Source: Peptoniphilaceae bacterium
Lineage (GTDB): Bacteria > Bacillota > Clostridia > Tissierellales > Peptoniphilaceae
Direction: 5' to 3'
DNA length: 64,000 bases
Assembly: GCA_910589545.1 (NCBI GenBank)
Contig: CAJUSY010000004.1
Coordinates: 34,501-98,500 of the forward strand
The notes under the pieces were generated by a model. The model ran no database searches and was not told the origin of the DNA. It saw only the letters and a list, made by a program, of their open reading frames with translations. Below, piece by piece: positions 16,942-26,009 of the stretch. Every line of letters starts with the position of its first letter. Positions within the stretch are counted from its first letter, which is position 1. The position numbers and the translations under genes are program-made.

Positions 16942-17216
16942 TTTTAGCTCCTAATTTATGTATTGAAGATTCGTTTTCTTCCAATTTAATTATACCAATT
17001 ATTTAATAGAAATCACATTGTTTTGTGAATTTATTTTAGTATAAAAATTGTTATTGATTAAAGACAAATGTATTTGCAAAACACTTATAATAGTAGTGTG
17101 GGTATTTTTTTGATTTCAAACGTTAAGAAATTCTAAAGATTACAGAAAAAATAAGCAAATTTAGTGAAGTTGTGATATAATTTTAACTGTTAAATATATT
17201 AATAGGATGATGAAAA

Positions 17217-18359
17217 ATGGAAAAATCAAATCAAAAAAAATACACTTTTTTGATTAATACGACTCCTCCTCCTAGACTTATCAAAAGAATGGATCTTGTA
17301 AAAGACAAGTTCGATTTGTATGCGATTTGCTGGGACAAAGGTGGCGATGAAAAATATGATTTCAAGCGTGATTTTTGCAAGAAGGAGATCATAAACATAG
17401 ACGCTGATAACAGCAATCCTATGAAAAGACTTATTCCAACTTACAAATTCTCACAAAAAGCTTACAAACTATTGGATAGAATTAAACCGAATTTAATTCA
17501 CGTTCAAAGCTATGATATGCTAGAGATAGCTACTAAATACAAGAAAAACAGCGATAATTCTGTTAAGATTATATACGAAGTGCCAGATATTCACAGATAT
17601 TTGACTGATGACAAGAAGAATTTCCCGATGAATATTGTGTCTTCTGTTTTGAAAAAAAGAGAGAACAATATGCTTGGTTTTGTCGATTTGATGATTGTAA
17701 CAAGCATGAAATTCTGGGAACATTTTGAAGGAAAATACAGCAAGGATAATTTGGTGTTCATGCCTAACATTCCTAATTTAGAATTATTCAAGGATTATGA
17801 TAAGTTAAGAGTGAAAAACCAACACGATACTTTTACTGTCGGCTACATTGGTGGTCTTAGGTATTTGAACGAATTGAAAAAGCTTACTAAGGCTATGGAT
17901 GGTTTGGGTATGAATCTTATGATGGCGGGTTTCGAAAGTGGAACTTATTTCAAGGAGCTTGCTCAAACGAAAGATTTCATAGAATATCGTGGCAAATTTT
18001 ACTATGACGATGAGATTGCAGAGCTTTATTCAAAATGCGATTGCATATTCTCAGTGTACGATGCATCTATGAAGAATGTTAGAATTGCACTTCCTAACAA
18101 ATTATACGAATCCATTCACGCAGAGCTTCCTATAATTGTCGCAAGGGACACTTATTTGTCAGAGGTTGTTAACGAATGGAATGTGGGAGTTGCGGTTGAT
18201 CACGAATCAGATGAGGAAATGAGAAATGTTTTGCTCAAATTTAGAGATGACCAATCATTCTACCACACTCTTCAAGAAAACTGCAGAAAAATGCAATCGG
18301 AATTAAATCCACAAAAAAACAACGAACGATTATTAAATAGAATAGAAAATTTATTTTAA
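17217..18359 (+). CDS. Glycosyltransferase, family 4 (GT-B fold)
   Basis: 380 residues. The N-terminal domain contains NTTPPPRLIKRMDLVKDKFD and a long stretch ending in an acceptor-binding Rossmann fold. The C-terminal half has FTVGYIGGLRYLNELKKLTK and ALPNKLYESIHAELPIIVA, the latter being the nucleotide-sugar-binding E-x7-E-like region of GT4 enzymes. It probably adds a sugar in assembly of a surface polysaccharide at the cytoplasmic face. A TATAAT box lies about 35 bases upstream and the wecC-like gene follows after 13 bases, so they form an operon. Confidence 0.83.
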   Translation: MEKSNQKKYTFLINTTPPPRLIKRMDLVKDKFDLYAICWDKGGDEKYDFKRDFCKKEIINIDADNSNPMKRLIPTYKFSQKAYKLLDRIKPNLIHVQSYDMLEIATKYKKNSDNSVKIIYEVPDIHRYLTDDKKNFPMNIVSSVLKKRENNMLGFVDLMIVTSMKFWEHFEGKYSKDNLVFMPNIPNLELFKDYDKLRVKNQHDTFTVGYIGGLRYLNELKKLTKAMDGLGMNLMMAGFESGTYFKELAQTKDFIEYRGKFYYDDEIAELYSKCDCIFSVYDASMKNVRIALPNKLYESIHAELPIIVARDTYLSEVVNEWNVGVAVDHESDEEMRNVLLKFRDDQSFYHTLQENCRKMQSELNPQKNNERLLNRIENLF

Positions 18360-18372
18360 AGGAGAGAATATT

Positions 18373-19599
18373 ATGATTAATGTAATTGGTTTAGGTTACA
18401 TAGGTCTACCTACAGCTTTGATGCTAGCAACATCAGGCAACAAGGTGGTTGGAACAGATATTAAAGAAGAAGTAATTGATAAATTAAAACATAAAGAATT
18501 GACTTTTGAAGAAAAAGGAATGGATGAGCTTTTCGAAAAAGCTTTGAATTCAGACATCACTTTTTCATTAAAACCAGTGTCAACTTCTTTCTATATTATT
18601 ACAGCGCCAACTCCTTACGATCCAGTATCTAAGAAATTGGATTGTTCTTATGTTGTAAAGGCTGTAGAATCAGTTTTAGAATCAGCAGAAGAAGATTCGA
18701 TTATTGTCGTCGAATCGACAGTTTCACCAGGAGCTATCGACACTTACGTTAGACCTGTTGTAGAAGAATACATGGAAAAATCTGGCAAGAAATTAAACTT
18801 GGTTCATGCTCCAGAAAGAATTATTCCAGGAAACATGGTTTACGAATTGGAACACAACGCCAGAACAATCGGCGCTGACGATCCAACATACGGCGAAAAA
18901 GTTAAACAAGTTTACTCAACTTTCTGCAAAGGAGAAATCAATCTAACTAATATCAAAACAGCTGAAATGACAAAGGTTGTAGAAAATACATTCAGAGATA
19001 TCAACATTGCATTCGCCAATGAATTGGCTAAGATTTGCCGTCAAGGTGGATTAGATGTCAACGAAGTTATCAGAATTTCCAACAAACACCCAAGAGTTAA
19101 CATTCTTTCACCAGGACCTGGTGTTGGCGGACACTGTATTTCTGTTGACCCATGGTTTTTAGTTGGCGATTATCCACTTCTTACTGAAATAATCTACAAA
19201 GCTCGTCAAATCAACGATTCAATGCCAGAATACGTTCTTAAAAGAGCTTACAATATTATGCAAGAAAACAACTTAAAAGATTTTTCAAGAGTTGGTATTT
19301 ACGGATTGACTTACAAAGAAAACGTGGACGATATCAGAGAATCTCCAACACTTCAATTGTTACAACACCAAAAAGAACATTTGGGAGATGGGCTAAAAGT
19401 TTACGATCCAATGGTAAAAAGAGAAGTTGTGGAAAATCAATACCACGATTTGAACAAATTCTTAGACGATGTTGATTTTGTAATCGTGATGATTGGTCAC
19501 GACGAAATCAGAGAAAACATGGATGTACTAAAAGACAAGGTTGTACTTGACACAAGAAACATCGATGTTGATAACAAATACAATTTCTACAAATTATAA
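18373..19599 (+). CDS. wecC: UDP-N-acetyl-D-mannosamine dehydrogenase
   Basis: 408 residues. NAD-binding GLGYIGLPTALMLA at the N-terminus, the middle segment VVESTVSPGAIDTY, and the catalytic cysteine in GPGVGGHCISVDPWFL identify the UDP-sugar 6-dehydrogenase family. The length and the neighbouring epimerase gene point to UDP-ManNAc oxidation to UDP-ManNAcA rather than UDP-glucose oxidation. The product would be a donor for capsule or wall polysaccharide. The ribosome site is AAAGGAGAG. Confidence 0.87.
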   Translation: MINVIGLGYIGLPTALMLATSGNKVVGTDIKEEVIDKLKHKELTFEEKGMDELFEKALNSDITFSLKPVSTSFYIITAPTPYDPVSKKLDCSYVVKAVESVLESAEEDSIIVVESTVSPGAIDTYVRPVVEEYMEKSGKKLNLVHAPERIIPGNMVYELEHNARTIGADDPTYGEKVKQVYSTFCKGEINLTNIKTAEMTKVVENTFRDINIAFANELAKICRQGGLDVNEVIRISNKHPRVNILSPGPGVGGHCISVDPWFLVGDYPLLTEIIYKARQINDSMPEYVLKRAYNIMQENNLKDFSRVGIYGLTYKENVDDIRESPTLQLLQHQKEHLGDGLKVYDPMVKREVVENQYHDLNKFLDDVDFVIVMIGHDEIRENMDVLKDKVVLDTRNIDVDNKYNFYKL

Positions 19600-19607
19600 A
19601 ATAAATT

Positions 19608-19639
19608 AAAGGGCGCGAAATTTGCAGCGCCTTTTTTTA
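19608..19639 (+). terminator. Terminator between wecC-like and wecB-like genes
   Basis: AAAGGGCGC / GCGCCTTT stem with seven T. It separates the two UDP-ManNAcA genes, so wecB expression either comes from read-through or from its own start. Confidence 0.75.
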
Positions 19640-19653
19640 AAAAGAGGTACAAA

Positions 19654-20745
19654 ATGAAAAAAGTAATGGTGGTTTTTGGGACAAGACCAGAAGCGATTAA
19701 AATGTGTCCACTTGTAAAAGAACTCAAAAAAAGAGACGAATTCGAAGTTTGCGTGCTTGTAACTGGACAACACAAAGAAATGCTACGCCAAGTGTTGGAC
19801 GTTTTCGAAATCAAAGAAGACTACAACTTGTCTATCATGAAAAAAGGACAAAGCTTGTTCGATGTTACCACAACTATTTTGGACAAAATAAAATCGATAT
19901 TAGAAGAAGAAAAACCAGACATTGTTTTGGTTCATGGAGACACTTCGACAAGTTTTGTTGCAGGACTTGCTGCATTCTATTTGAGAATACCAGTAGGTCA
20001 TGTGGAAGCGGGACTTAGAACTTACAACAAATACTCTCCATATCCAGAAGAATTCAACAGACAAGCCATAGGATCGTTGGCAGATTTCCACTTCGCACCA
20101 ACTACAACCGCAAGGGATAATCTGCTAAGAGAAAACAAAGATGAATCCAAAGTTTTCGTAACGGGAAACACAGTAATAGACGCACTTCAAACAACAGTAC
20201 GTGACAATTATTCTAACGAAAATTTGATCGAAGGTAAAAAGATGATTCTTCTAACAATGCATAGAAGGGAAAACTTGGGAGAATCCATGAAAAATTCCTT
20301 CAGAGCAATCAAAAGAGTTGTCAACGAAAACGAAGATATATATGTCATTTATCCGATTCATTTGAATCCAAAAGTACGAGAAATCGCAAACGAAGTATTT
20401 GACAATCACCCTAGAATCAAACTAATTGAGCCGTTGAATGTAGTTGATTTTCACAACTTCATGAAACAATCATTCTTTGTAATGACAGATTCAGGTGGAA
20501 TTCAAGAAGAAGCTCCAGCACTTGGCAAACCCGTTTTAGTAATGAGAGACACAACAGAAAGACCTGAAGGGGTAGAGGCAGGGACATTAAAATTAACTGG
20601 ACTTTGTGAAGATGACATCTACAACGAAATGAGCAAACTTCTTTCTGACAAAAATGAATACGATAAAATGAGTGAAGCCACAAATCCTTATGGAGATGGC
20701 CACGCATCCGAAAGAATCTGTGCCATTTTATCAGAAAATCTATAA
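19654..20745 (+). CDS. wecB: UDP-N-acetylglucosamine 2-epimerase (non-hydrolysing)
   Basis: 363 residues with the family landmarks in order: FGTRPEAIKMCPLVK, HGDTSTSF, VGHVEAGLRTYNKYSPYPEE, MHRRENLGE, and the active-site region TDSGGIQEEAPALGKPV. It converts UDP-GlcNAc to UDP-ManNAc in the cytoplasm, the substrate of the dehydrogenase encoded upstream. Full length, with AAAGAGG before the ATG. The codon choice has more C and G in third positions than the mobile element, typical of the host core genes here. Confidence 0.92.
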   Translation: MKKVMVVFGTRPEAIKMCPLVKELKKRDEFEVCVLVTGQHKEMLRQVLDVFEIKEDYNLSIMKKGQSLFDVTTTILDKIKSILEEEKPDIVLVHGDTSTSFVAGLAAFYLRIPVGHVEAGLRTYNKYSPYPEEFNRQAIGSLADFHFAPTTTARDNLLRENKDESKVFVTGNTVIDALQTTVRDNYSNENLIEGKKMILLTMHRRENLGESMKNSFRAIKRVVNENEDIYVIYPIHLNPKVREIANEVFDNHPRIKLIEPLNVVDFHNFMKQSFFVMTDSGGIQEEAPALGKPVLVMRDTTERPEGVEAGTLKLTGLCEDDIYNEMSKLLSDKNEYDKMSEATNPYGDGHASERICAILSENL

Positions 20746-20751
20746 ACTAAA

Positions 20752-20780
20752 AAATCCAACTTCTACACGAAGTTGGATTT
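20752..20780. terminator. Bidirectional terminator between wecB and the peptide operon
   Basis: AAATCCAACTTC / GAAGTTGGATTT, a perfect 12-base stem with a five-base loop. The stronger T run follows on the minus strand, so it can end both wecB and the three small-peptide genes transcribed toward it. Confidence 0.8.
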
Positions 20781-20861
20781 CACATTTAAACGTCAAATAA
20801 ATTTGATACGTTAACAGATTGGATTTTCTCAATTATCTTAATCTGGAATTGAATTGTTTAA

Positions 20862-21035
20862 TTACGCTTGTTTTTTGCTCTTTCTTGATTTTCTTTCAGT
20901 ATTGAAAAGAGGATTAACTCTTTCGTAGAAGTCATTCATTTGTGCAAAGTTCATACTTGCCATGTTTGAGCTTAAGCTTACTGTACAGTTTTTACCGAAA
21001 TTTTTGATTTGTTTTTGTGTTGTTTTTGTGAACAT
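20862..21035 (-). CDS. Small conserved peptide 1 (57 residues), last of three paralogues
   Basis: ATG with GGGGGAAAA upstream opens a 57-codon frame. It shares the block MASMNFAQMNDFYERVNPLF (residues 25-44) with the next two genes, followed by a basic tail ERKSRKSKKQA. The N-terminus is Lys- and Thr-rich and contains one cysteine (residue 17). There is no signal peptide, double-Gly leader or membrane helix that I can see. Strong ribosome site, shared promoter and retained paralogues argue that this is a real gene. Function is unknown. Confidence 0.8.
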   Translation of the reverse strand: MFTKTTQKQIKNFGKNCTVSLSSNMASMNFAQMNDFYERVNPLFNTERKSRKSKKQA

Positions 21036-21106
21036 ATTATTTTCCCCCTTATTAATTGTTTATTACTTTTTTATATTTGTTTTATTCGTTTAATCTTGTT
21101 TAGCTA

Positions 21107-21256
21107 CTAAGCTTGTTTTCTGTTTTTTCTTAATTTTCTTGAACCAAATAATGGTGTCATTCTTTCGTAAAAGTTATCCGCTTGAGCAAAATTCATGCTC
21201 GCCATACTTGTGTTAAAACTAATTTGTGAACTTTTTCTAATAATATTTTTCTTCAT
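21107..21256 (-). CDS. Small conserved peptide 2 (49 residues), middle paralogue
   Basis: ATG with AGGGGGTAAAA upstream opens a 49-codon frame. The shared block is MASMNFAQADNFYERMTPLF at residues 18-37, followed by GSRKLRKNRKQA. It differs from peptide 1 mostly in the N-terminal part, while the block and the basic tail are kept, so the C-terminal two thirds are the selected part. The predicted peptide is strongly positive. Not recognised as a known family. Confidence 0.8.
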   Translation of the reverse strand: MKKNIIRKSSQISFNTSMASMNFAQADNFYERMTPLFGSRKLRKNRKQA

Positions 21257-21268
21257 AAATTTTACCCC

Positions 21269-21433
21269 CTATGCGTTTTTTCTATTCTTAAAGATTCTTC
21301 TTGATCCAAACAATGGAGAGAATCTTTCGTTAAAATGATCGACACTTGCGAATGTCATTGAAGACATGTTTGTGTTCAAACCAAGAGATGTTTTCTTTGC
21401 AAAATCTAAATATTTTCTGTTATTCTTAATCAT
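21269..21433 (-). CDS. Small conserved peptide 3 (54 residues), first of the operon
   Basis: ATG with GAGGGGGAATTAAA upstream opens a 54-codon frame. The block is MSSMTFASVDHFNERFSPLF at residues 23-42, followed by GSRRIFKNRKNA. It is the most diverged of the three yet keeps Ser-Met, Phe-Ala, Phe-x-Glu-Arg and Pro-Leu-Phe. It is closest to the promoter. The three genes are spaced by 12 and 71 bases and were clearly made by duplication. Confidence 0.8.
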   Translation of the reverse strand: MIKNNRKYLDFAKKTSLGLNTNMSSMTFASVDHFNERFSPLFGSRRIFKNRKNA

Positions 21434-21573
21434 TTTAATTCCCCCTCATTTAATATTTATATGTTATTTTCCATTTGGTAATAATTAAATATTCACCAAA
21501 TAGAAATTATCGAATTTAATTTTCAAAGAATATCCAAATGATAACTCATTTCATATTCCTCATTGCATTAAGT

Positions 21574-21602
21574 ATTATATAACCATAAAACAGCTATGTC
21601 AA
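21574..21602 (-). promoter_or_regulatory. Consensus promoter of the small-peptide operon
   Basis: On the minus strand TTGACA (21602-21597) and TATAAT (21579-21574) are separated by exactly 17 bases, a perfect sigma-70 promoter. The 5' leader is about 130 bases and contains a hairpin ATTTGGT / ACCAAAT near 21473-21503, which might control translation or stability. Such a strong promoter suggests high expression. Confidence 0.8.
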
Positions 21603-22235
21603 GCACTTTTTGAAACTTTTTTGAAAAATTTTTGTAAAGAAAAAATAGGAAAACGAATGATTTTTATGCATACCGTTTTCATAATAGGCTTATTTTTATT
21701 CGATAAAATTTTTTTTAGGAAAACAAATGTTGATATGTTCAAGTTTTCTAAGAAAAATAAATTTTTCCTAGTTACTCAATGTTTTCCTGCAATTTTCCCG
21801 AAAGAAAACAGAAAGCATTTTAAAATTTTGGGAAAATTTTTGAGGAAGTTGATAATGCATATTGGTCATTGCGAAGAAATTTAGTGAAATAAATCTGAAT
21901 TCAATTTTTTAATAATATGATTTTATATAGACAATTATAAAATAATATGCTATAATTTAAAAATATTCATACGATACTTTTATTAAAAGATTAAGGATTA
22001 GTATTTATAGTACGGAGTGTTTCAAAATCTACAATGGAATTTCTTAAAATAATCAAAAAATATCAATGAAGAATTATATTAAGTTCCAACTTTTGTTGGA
22101 TAATCGAAAAGCTGACCAATTCTGATTGTTTTGTAAAAATACACCGATAAATCCTTTATTTGAAGATATAGACATAAAGACGATTGAATGGATAAGAGAA
22201 ATTCATGGAGAGTAAATAGAAGGAGACTGACGAAT
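21603..22235. other. AT-rich intergenic region without a convincing gene
   Basis: Very AT-rich DNA with repeated GGAAAAC and AAAATTTTT runs. The long frame at 21621-21884 starts with TTG, has no ribosome site and a composition expected from the base bias, so I do not call it. At 22141-22215 a frame reads TPINPLFEDIDIKTIEWIRE and ends in HGE-stop; it has no start and looks like the tail of a lost gene. A TATAAT-like box lies near 21951. The polysaccharide gene at 22236 follows. Confidence 0.5.
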
Positions 22236-23063
22236 ATGAATGAGAGAGTAGTTATTACAGGAGTATGTGGAACTGTTGGCAGAGAACTTTTAAAGTATTA
22301 CATAGACAAAGATGATTATATTATAGCTGTTGATATTAATGAAAATGACATTGCAATCTTAGAAAAAAATATTAAATATGAAAACATTAAATTTATTCCA
22401 CTCGATATATATGATGAATATACACTAAATATTATCGAAAAATTAAATCCAACTGCGATCATACATGCAGCTGTACTGAAAAACACTTATTACAACGAAA
22501 TCTATAATAAGTACTATCATAATAGCAATGTCAGTGGAACAATAAAACTTATATACAGAATGATTGGTTCGAAAGATTTAAAAAGATTTATTTTTCTTTC
22601 CAGTGATGAAGCGTATAATCCAACCAATTTTTTTGGAAAAGATAAACTAGAAGTTGAAAATATTTTAAAAAAAATTAAGAAAAATGGAAAAGTAATACAA
22701 TCAGTTAGATTTCCGTTTATAGTCGAAAGTAAAGGTTCAGTTTATAATATTTTTAAGGAACAGGCTAAAAACAATTTACCACTTACGGTAACTGATAAAA
22801 ATATAAAAAAGATTGCAGCTAATTTAAGTAGTTTTATTTTTACATGGAATGATTTTTACAACAATATATGCGAAAATGGGGTATTTAACTTTGATATTGG
22901 AGAGGAAATATCTATATATAAATTAGCTAATGACATAATAAAGCAGACTAATTCAAATAGTACGATAAAGATTATTGGGCTAAGAGAAGGAGAGGTCTTA
23001 GAAAGAAACATGGTAAAATTAAACGAAAAAGAAGTTTATAATAATATTTTTAGAATATATTAA
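22236..23063 (+). CDS. NAD-dependent sugar epimerase/dehydratase, CapD-like, short form
   Basis: 275 residues. Starts with the dinucleotide-binding motif VVITGVCGTVGRELL and has AIIHAAVLKNTYYNEI and the FLSSDEAYNPTNFFGKDKLEVE segment, which corresponds to the S-T-D-K-A-x-N-P-T-N-x-M-G-x-x-K part of CapD/PseB-like UDP-GlcNAc 4,6-dehydratases. The Glu in place of Lys after Asp and the short length suggest altered or reduced activity. I chose ATG 22236 because AGGAG lies 10 bases upstream and the motif begins there; an in-frame ATG at 22188 lacks this. Flanking gene fragments suggest a decaying capsule locus. Confidence 0.72.
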   Translation: MNERVVITGVCGTVGRELLKYYIDKDDYIIAVDINENDIAILEKNIKYENIKFIPLDIYDEYTLNIIEKLNPTAIIHAAVLKNTYYNEIYNKYYHNSNVSGTIKLIYRMIGSKDLKRFIFLSSDEAYNPTNFFGKDKLEVENILKKIKKNGKVIQSVRFPFIVESKGSVYNIFKEQAKNNLPLTVTDKNIKKIAANLSSFIFTWNDFYNNICENGVFNFDIGEEISIYKLANDIIKQTNSNSTIKIIGLREGEVLERNMVKLNEKEVYNNIFRIY

Positions 23064-23140
23064 TAAATATATCGTTTAAAATTTGACGGTATAGGTATAT
23101 GAGATATTAAGATAATTTGTCAATGAAAGAATTTTCATAA

Positions 23141-23272
23141 CAAACAATACCATTTGGATTATTCGTTTTTTCGCGGGCATTTAGTGTAAAATCAATGAAC
23201 CAATATTTATTTATTGGTATTGGAGTTGTTGCTATATCAATGGTTGCAAAGAAAATTTATATAAAAGGTTGA
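23141..23272 (+). pseudogene. C-terminal fragment of an unidentified membrane protein
   Basis: A stop-bounded frame reads TIPFGLFVFSRAFSVKSMNQ followed by YLFIGIGVVAISMVAKKIY and ends IKG-stop. It is one membrane helix with a basic end, has no start or ribosome site, and directly follows the CapD-like gene. It looks like the remnant of a transporter or polysaccharide membrane protein; I cannot name the family. Confidence 0.35.
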
Positions 23273-23300
23273 TTTACTAAATTTTAGAATAATAAAAATA

Positions 23301-23343
23301 AAACCAAGAATGTATTGGATTATTAATACGTTCTTGGTTTTTT
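23301..23343. terminator. Bidirectional terminator between converging genes
   Basis: AAACCAAGAA, GTATT / AATAC, TTCTTGGTTT form a 16-pair stem with one mismatch. It serves the plus-strand polysaccharide gene and the minus-strand aminopeptidase gene. Confidence 0.8.
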
Positions 23344-23362
23344 ATTTAAAGTAAGATAAAAT

Positions 23363-24394
23363 TTATTTCTTATCTTCGATGTATTTAATACACAAATCGA
23401 TAGATGCTTGTAATCCTTCTTGGTGAGTTCTTTCCATTGCGTGTGATGCATCAACTCCAGGACCAATTAAAGCAACTCTCAAATTATAGCCTGCTGCTAA
23501 TGCTGCTGATCCGTCTGAACTGTAGAATGGGTAGATGTCAACTGCATGAGGAATATTATTTTCTTCACAAATTCTAACCAATCTTTCTTTTAATTCCAAA
23601 TCGTAAGGGCCTGAAGAATCTGCTGCACAGATAGTTGTTTTAAATTCAGAAGATGTTTGTCCATCTCCAGGAGCAGCCATGTCTACAACGATGAATTCGT
23701 CAGTTTCTTCTGGAATTCCGTAGCATGCACCGTGGCCAACTTCTTCGTAGTTTGAAATGAAGAAGTTAAGAGTGTGTTTTGGAGTGATGTTGTTTTCTAC
23801 AAAATATCTTACTGTTTCGTACAATACATATACACAAGCTTTGTCGTCTAAGTGTCTTGATTTTACGAATCCACTTTCTGTTAATTGTGTTCTTGAATCT
23901 AAATAGATAAAATCACCGACGTTAATTCCAAGTTTTTTTACGTCTTCAGCTGATTCAACCTTTTCGTCGATTCTGATTTCCATTGTCTTGGCATTTCTTT
24001 CGTTGCTTCTAGTTTCTGGTCCGTAAACGTGAACTGATTGTTTGTCGTTTAAGCAAGTACCAGTGTATTTTTTGCCAGACATTGTTGAGATAGTTACATA
24101 TTCATTTTCAACAGAGTTATATGCGTATCCACCAACCAAGAATGTTTTTAATCTTCCGTTTGGTTTGATTTCTTTAACCATTAATCCCAATGTATCTACG
24201 TGGGCTGCGAATGTAGATTGTTTTTCGTCAGTTTCACCGCGAAGAGTTACAACCATTGCGCCTTTGTTAGTAAAGTTGATTTCAACTTTTCCTAATTCTT
24301 CAAATTTTTTTCTAACTTTTTCCATAACGGCTTTAGTGTCGCCAGATGGGGAAGAAGTCATTAAAATTTCTTGTAAAAAATCTAAATTTTCCAT
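23363..24394 (-). CDS. M42 family metallopeptidase (aminopeptidase)
   Basis: 343 residues. Metal-binding and catalytic elements appear in order: AAHVDTLGLM (His, Asp), SRHLDDKACVYVLYE (Asp), NYEEVGHGACYG (Glu-Glu), VVDMAAPGDG (Asp) and the final SHAMERTHQEG (His). M42 enzymes are cytoplasmic dinuclear zinc or cobalt aminopeptidases forming 12-subunit shells that trim peptides. AGGAGG precedes the ATG. It stands alone between terminators and a two-component system, so it is probably a single-gene unit. Confidence 0.9.
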   Translation of the reverse strand: MENLDFLQEILMTSSPSGDTKAVMEKVRKKFEELGKVEINFTNKGAMVVTLRGETDEKQSTFAAHVDTLGLMVKEIKPNGRLKTFLVGGYAYNSVENEYVTISTMSGKKYTGTCLNDKQSVHVYGPETRSNERNAKTMEIRIDEKVESAEDVKKLGINVGDFIYLDSRTQLTESGFVKSRHLDDKACVYVLYETVRYFVENNITPKHTLNFFISNYEEVGHGACYGIPEETDEFIVVDMAAPGDGQTSSEFKTTICAADSSGPYDLELKERLVRICEENNIPHAVDIYPFYSSDGSAALAAGYNLRVALIGPGVDASHAMERTHQEGLQASIDLCIKYIEDKK

Positions 24395-24494
24395 ATTGAG
24401 AACCTCCTAAAATATATTTTTATAATATCATAAATAAACACATTGTTTCAATTATTTGAGCTCATAGTTAATATTTTCGTTAATGATTACGAGA

Positions 24495-26009
24495 TTAATT
24501 GGTTTTTAAAATTTTCACAGTGAATGTTTCGTTTGAATACACTATTTTAATTTTATAATTCATATCTTCAAGTAAGTTTTCGACGATATACATTCCAATT
24601 CCTTTAGATTTATTTTTTGTGGATGATACGAAAGGGTGTGTGATTTTATTTAAAAGATTTTTATCTACAGTTGTAGGATTGTTTGAAATCTCAATAACAT
24701 CATTAAAATCGCAGCATATGTTTCCTCCGAAATCTGTGTATTCTATTGCGTTTTTTAGTAAGTTATCAAAAATTATTCTGAAATGGTCATAATCTACTAT
24801 GTCGGATTTTTCTCCATTAATAGTTACTTTCAAATTTTTCTCAGCTATTAAATCATGATGATTTTTAACGGATTCTTTCATTATCTCTGATAATTTCAAA
24901 TTTTCCATTATCGGATTTTCATCAATTTTATTCATGAATAATAAATCATCTATTAGAATTTGAATTTGGTATAATTTTTTCCTAAGTTCTGGCAAGTACT
25001 TGTCGGTATCTTCGTATTTTCCTATTTTTTCAATCATACTATCATTCAATAAAATAGCAGTTTGAAGAGGTGTCTTCAATTCGTGAGATGTAGATTTGAT
25101 GAAGATTTCTTTTTTCTTCGTGTTTTTTTCTAATATTTTATAATTCTCAGTTAGTGTTTCGTACAGTAATTTCAAGTTATTAGAAAGTTCTTCGATCTCA
25201 TCGTTAGTATGAATTTCCAAATCATATTTGGCGTTTTTTTTGTTTTTGGATACTTTAGTGAAATTATTCATCTTTAGAATTGGTTGTGTTATTGATTTTG
25301 AGTAGATTTTATTTAGTAAGAACACTATCATTACTATAAGCAAGAAAATCACAGGAAATGCAGAAATCACAGTAGATTTTATATCGGAAATGCTGTTAAA
25401 TATATAAGGATATATAGAAACATAAGTTCCTTCAGAATGTTTTGATATTAAAATAAGATTAGTAGCGATAGAATCTTTTGTTTTGGACTCTGCTTTAATT
25501 AGTATTGAATTATTCTTTCTTTTAATACTAAAAGTGTCTTTTGATACATTATTGATATTACTGTAACTATCAATTATAACGTATTTTTCTAGTTCTTTTT
25601 TTGCTTCTTTTATTAAAGGGTTTATTAATCTTTCAGAATATTTAGAATTTATCTCTTTAAACTCATCGGTTTCAAGAGAGCGTAAAAGATTTTTTATATT
25701 TTCATTTTTAACTGTCATACTTAAATTAAATCGCAGACCTGAAAACACAACTTTATCTTTTCCTTTAGGAATAAAATATGAATACATACCCTCTTTTGCG
25801 ATTTCATTTAGATTATTGTAATTTTTGTTTTTTATAAATGAATCATGAACTGATGATGCAATATTCTCTGCTGATTCTATTTTTTTTTCTAAGTATACAT
25901 TGGGCATATAAAAAGCCATATAGGAAAATATAATAGTACATATCAAGAGAGTGAGGATGATATTATAGAGAAAATTTTTTGATGAAATATTTAATTTAGG
26001 CTTCTTCAT
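24495..26009 (-). CDS. Sensor histidine kinase
   Basis: 504 residues. Two membrane helices (about residues 14-35 and 215-235) enclose a 180-residue outside sensor region. A HAMP-like segment follows, then KSTSHELKTPLQTAI with the phosphorylated His309, then an ATPase domain with NLLKNAIEYTDFGG (N box) and KGIGMYIVENLLEDM (G box). It overlaps the response regulator gene by 14 bases. The neighbouring ABC exporter suggests sensing of a membrane-active compound, but the exporter lacks the large extracellular domain of BceB, so this is not a typical bacitracin module. Confidence 0.88.
   Translation of the reverse strand: MKKPKLNISSKNFLYNIILTLLICTIIFSYMAFYMPNVYLEKKIESAENIASSVHDSFIKNKNYNNLNEIAKEGMYSYFIPKGKDKVVFSGLRFNLSMTVKNENIKNLLRSLETDEFKEINSKYSERLINPLIKEAKKELEKYVIIDSYSNINNVSKDTFSIKRKNNSILIKAESKTKDSIATNLILISKHSEGTYVSIYPYIFNSISDIKSTVISAFPVIFLLIVMIVFLLNKIYSKSITQPILKMNNFTKVSKNKKNAKYDLEIHTNDEIEELSNNLKLLYETLTENYKILEKNTKKKEIFIKSTSHELKTPLQTAILLNDSMIEKIGKYEDTDKYLPELRKKLYQIQILIDDLLFMNKIDENPIMENLKLSEIMKESVKNHHDLIAEKNLKVTINGEKSDIVDYDHFRIIFDNLLKNAIEYTDFGGNICCDFNDVIEISNNPTTVDKNLLNKITHPFVSSTKNKSKGIGMYIVENLLEDMNYKIKIVYSNETFTVKILKTN

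Noticed and set aside
21621..21884. Open frame of 87 codons in the AT-rich region
   Set aside because: Starts with TTG without a ribosome site; Lys/Phe-rich content follows from base composition; no recognisable features.
24042..24410. Plus-strand frame of 122 codons
   Set aside because: It is antisense to the M42 peptidase start region, which has all catalytic motifs.
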